DNA from: JALYOK01 sp963840785
GTDB lineage: Bacteria; Pseudomonadota; Gammaproteobacteria; Burkholderiales; JALYOK01
DNA length: 64,000 nt
NCBI GenBank assembly: GCA_963840785.1
Contig: CAWJAF010000003.1
Span: 248,001-312,000 of the forward strand
Direction: 5' to 3'
Under the pieces are notes generated by a model. The model was not told the origin of the DNA and made no database searches. It saw nothing but the letters and a program-made list of their open reading frames with translations. Shown piece by piece: positions 61,705 through 64,000 of this stretch (position 1 is the first letter of the stretch; each line of letters starts with the position of its first letter). The translations under genes were made by a program, and so were the position numbers.

Positions 61705-63913
61705 ATCCTGTACTTACGGCTTTAGGTACACCTTTGACGCGGCCTTCGCTCAATGCTTGCATGACCAATTGTTTGGGCCCATCGGCAACACGCACGCCAG
61801 CATCAATGACGATCACGCGCTCGACAAAGTTTAGCAATTGCATTTTGTGAGTCACAAATACCATGGTTCGTCCTTGCCAAAATTCATCAATGCCTGCATC
61901 ACAACTTGTTCAGTGCCGTTGTCCATGGCGCTCGTTGGTTCGTCAAGCAACAACACTGCGGGATCGGTCAGAACGGCGCGCGCTAGCGCGACAGCTTGAC
62001 GCTGGCCGCCGGAAAGGCCAACACCTTGTTCGCCAATCATCATGTCGTACCCGCGCGGATGACTCGAGGCAAACGCATTAACGCCGAACGCGGTTGCGAC
62101 TTTAACCATCGAATCATCGTCGACGCCGGGATTGCCCGCCTTTAAGATTCTCGCGCAATGAGCCATAAAATAAACGAGCTTCTTGGCTGACATACAAAAT
62201 ATTGCGGCGCAGATCTGCCGGTTCAATTTGCTGAATATCCACACCATCGGCAATCACGCTGCCTTTTTGCGCGCGAAACAATCCGGCCAATAATTTCAGC
62301 AAGGTCGATTTGCCGCTGCCGATACGCCCGAGAATGGCGATGCGCTCACCCTGCGCAATTTGCATATCAATGCCGTTGATCGGCCAGCGGTAAATCCGAC
62401 GCCATAGCTAAACGCCAATTCTTTGGTCGCGAGATTTCCGGTGAGTGTCGGCTTATGCAAATAATGACGGCTTGTTCGCGATCAGTCGGCGTGGCCATGA
62501 CTTTATTAAGCATCGTCAGCGCCATTCGCGCTTGTTGGAACCGCACTGCGAAGCCGGTCAGACTGCTGATCGGCGCCATGGCACGGCCCAAGCAAAATGA
62601 CTGAACCGATCAGCGCGCCCATGGTCAATTTTCCGTCGCCAATGATGATAGACACCCCACACCACCATCATCACCGTGCACAGCGATTGCACCACATACG
62701 CAAAATTCAGAACGAAACTCGTGATCAACCGGCTTTTCATCGCAGTACGCGAGGTTACCGCACTGGAAATTCATACTTACCTTGCATGAATCCTTCGGCA
62801 CGCAACGCTTTAATTGTTTCGCCAGCCTTCGACAGCCTCAACCAACAGGCCATGCTTCATTGACGACTCGCGCATATTTTCATTAACATAATCGCGACAA
62901 CGGAATCTGCGCAACCCGGCAACAATCACCATGACGGGAATGGCAAGCAACGGCACCCAAAACAGCGGCCCGGCAATCATGGAAATGACCCAGATGAATA
63001 AAAACAAAAACGGCAAATCGGTAATCGCGACCAAGGTCGACAGAAGTGACGAAATCACGCAACGATTCAAATTCTCGCAAATTATTCGCAAAGGAGCCCG
63101 CCGAAGCGGCGCGAAATTCAAGGCGAGACATTAAGGCTTGACGAAACATTTTTGCGCCAAGAACCAGATCCGCTTTTTTTCCGGCATTATCGATCAGCCA
63201 GCCGCGCAATAAGCGCGCGACAAACTCGAACAGCAAGCGCAATCGAAACGCCAATGGCCAACGTCCATAGCGTGACGTAGGCTTGATTGGAAATCACACG
63301 ATCGTAAACGTTCATAGTGAAAAAAGTTCCGGCCAAAGCGAGAATGTTGATCAGCAGCGCGGCCAATGCGGCTTCGACGATAATAGGACTTGTAGCTCCA
63401 CAACGTGCTCCAAAACCAATGTCCCGGCGAGCGGTTTGACATCGATACCTGAGCGTTCGTCTGGCTTAAGATCGGGCTTCACGAAATAACAACGCCCGGT
63501 ATATTCATCGCGCAGATCGGCAAGATCGACAGATCACTTCCTGCATGCCGGTTTCCGGCAGTAAGACCACGGCGCGCTTTTCATCCAAGCGCTTTAAAAA
63601 AACACAAGCTTGGTTATCGCGTAATTCCAGCAACACCGGCAAAACAAATCAGAAATGTCCTGCAGGCCACGCTGCTTCATGGTCGCCTTGCAGCCGTTCG
63701 CGTCGGCGATACGAATCAAGAATTCCGGCAGTAATGCGTTCTTTAATCGGGCATGCCCGTCACTAATACTTCTTCACTTTTCGTGATCCCGTAATGTTGC
63801 AACAACAGCGAAAATGATGTCAGCAGCGAATCGCCTTTGTCGCCTCGAAATGTTGCTTGATTGGCGCTTATGCCGGGTTCGGTACTATGAATGTAAGAAG
63901 GTTCGGCGGCCAT
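61705..63913 (-). pseudogene. Type I secretion permease/ATPase (LssB-like), broken by about ten frameshifts
   Basis: ABC exporter with an inactive peptidase-like front, a six-helix membrane domain and an ATPase. The start at 63913 reads MAAEPSYIHSTEPGISANQA. Pieces then recur in changing frames: LKNALLPEFLIRIADANGCK, LPVLLELRDNQACVFLKRLD, FEFVARLLRGWLIDNAGKKA, TLVAITDLPFLFLFIWVISM, the Walker A GRIGSGKSTLLKLLAGLF, the signature LSGGQRQAVALARAVLTDP, Walker B VLLLDEPTSAMD, and VTHKMQLLNFVERVIVIDAG. Total span is 2,209 bases, near the usual 720 codons, so nearly every shift is a one-base gain or loss. Key residues are intact. The density of shifts is unlike the rest of the window. Confidence 0.85.
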
Positions 63914-63921
63914 GGTGGCTC

Positions 63922-64000
63922 CTATTTGATTATCTTGCAGCGGGTTTCGACGTTGCGCGGCGCATCTTTCTCGATGCCGAACGCGGCGTTGCGACGCCGA
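63922..64000 (-). CDS. C-terminal end of an unidentified protein (runs off the window)
   Basis: The last 25 codons of an open minus-strand frame, ending EKDAPRNVETRCKIIK and TAG at 63924-63922, nine bases before the exporter start at 63913. Its place before the exporter gene suggests another type I secretion gene, but the fragment is too short to identify and lies in the unreliable end of the window. Confidence 0.3.
   Translation of the reverse strand, partial: RRRNAAFGIEKDAPRNVETRCKIIK

Noticed and set aside
1..64000. CRISPR arrays, rRNA, tRNA, prophage or complete insertion sequence
   Set aside because: None was recognised; the regular repeats at 16.9-17.7 kb are too long and too few for CRISPR, and no cas or transposase gene is present.

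Overview
The window looks like a chromosomal segment of a proteobacterium, most likely a betaproteobacterium. The reasons are gene order and families: a urtABCDE-ureDABC-EFG run, a gph / Rieske / sppA run, a Bug-type periplasmic receptor, a TRAP receptor and an acyl-CoA dehydrogenase/etfAB run. That placement is inferred from families and was not tested by phylogeny. I saw no rRNA, tRNA, CRISPR array or complete insertion sequence.

Layout. 1-2.5 kb: a truncated RND efflux permease divergent from a TetR regulator, with an inverted-repeat operator between them. 2.5-13.7 kb (minus): one tightly coupled urea operon, urtABCDE, ureDABCEFG and an isochorismatase-like hydrolase; ureD carries an apparent one-base frameshift. 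13.9-19.3 kb: accessory zone with an RsmI-like methyltransferase, a decayed Rhs gene whose toxin end and candidate immunity gene are still open, a field of direct repeats, a pilin-like gene and a PIN toxin/antitoxin pair. 19.4-21.3 kb (minus): gph, Rieske protein, sppA. 21.7-31.1 kb (minus): an amide operon made of a second Urt-type ABC transporter, aliphatic amidase AmiE, a MoxR-type AAA ATPase, a large VWA protein and a thioredoxin-fold protein without CXXC. 31.6-33.4 kb (plus): amiC and amiR. 33.6-38.05 kb: cobalt transporter cbtBA divergent from a cobalt-type nitrile hydratase operon and a signature amidase. 38.1-60.3 kb: mostly ordinary metabolism (3-hydroxybutyrate dehydrogenase, acyl-CoA ligase, a VapBC-like pair, alcohol and aldehyde dehydrogenases, an orphan ketosynthase/ACP pair, solute receptors, a BT1-type transporter, methyltransferase, isomerase, a CHASE-GGDEF-EAL protein, acyl-CoA dehydrogenase and etfAB). 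60.5-64 kb (minus): a type I secretion adaptor and ATPase broken by many frameshifts.

How it works together. Most of 2.5-38 kb is an organic-nitrogen scavenging region. Urea is imported and hydrolysed. Short amides are imported and split by AmiE. Nitriles are hydrated by a cobalt enzyme fed by CbtAB, and the amide product is cut by a second amidase. AmiC/AmiR are divergent from the amide operon, whose leader contains a textbook intrinsic terminator, so antitermination in the Pseudomonas ami manner is the obvious reading.

Two features run across the whole window. A roughly 45-base dispersed repeat occurs at least 13 times, always between genes and mostly at 3' ends of transcription units. Single-base frameshifts interrupt otherwise well conserved genes (ureD, the nitrile hydratase beta gene, rhs, and above all the type I secretion genes at the right end), which raises the question of residual sequence error versus real gene decay.
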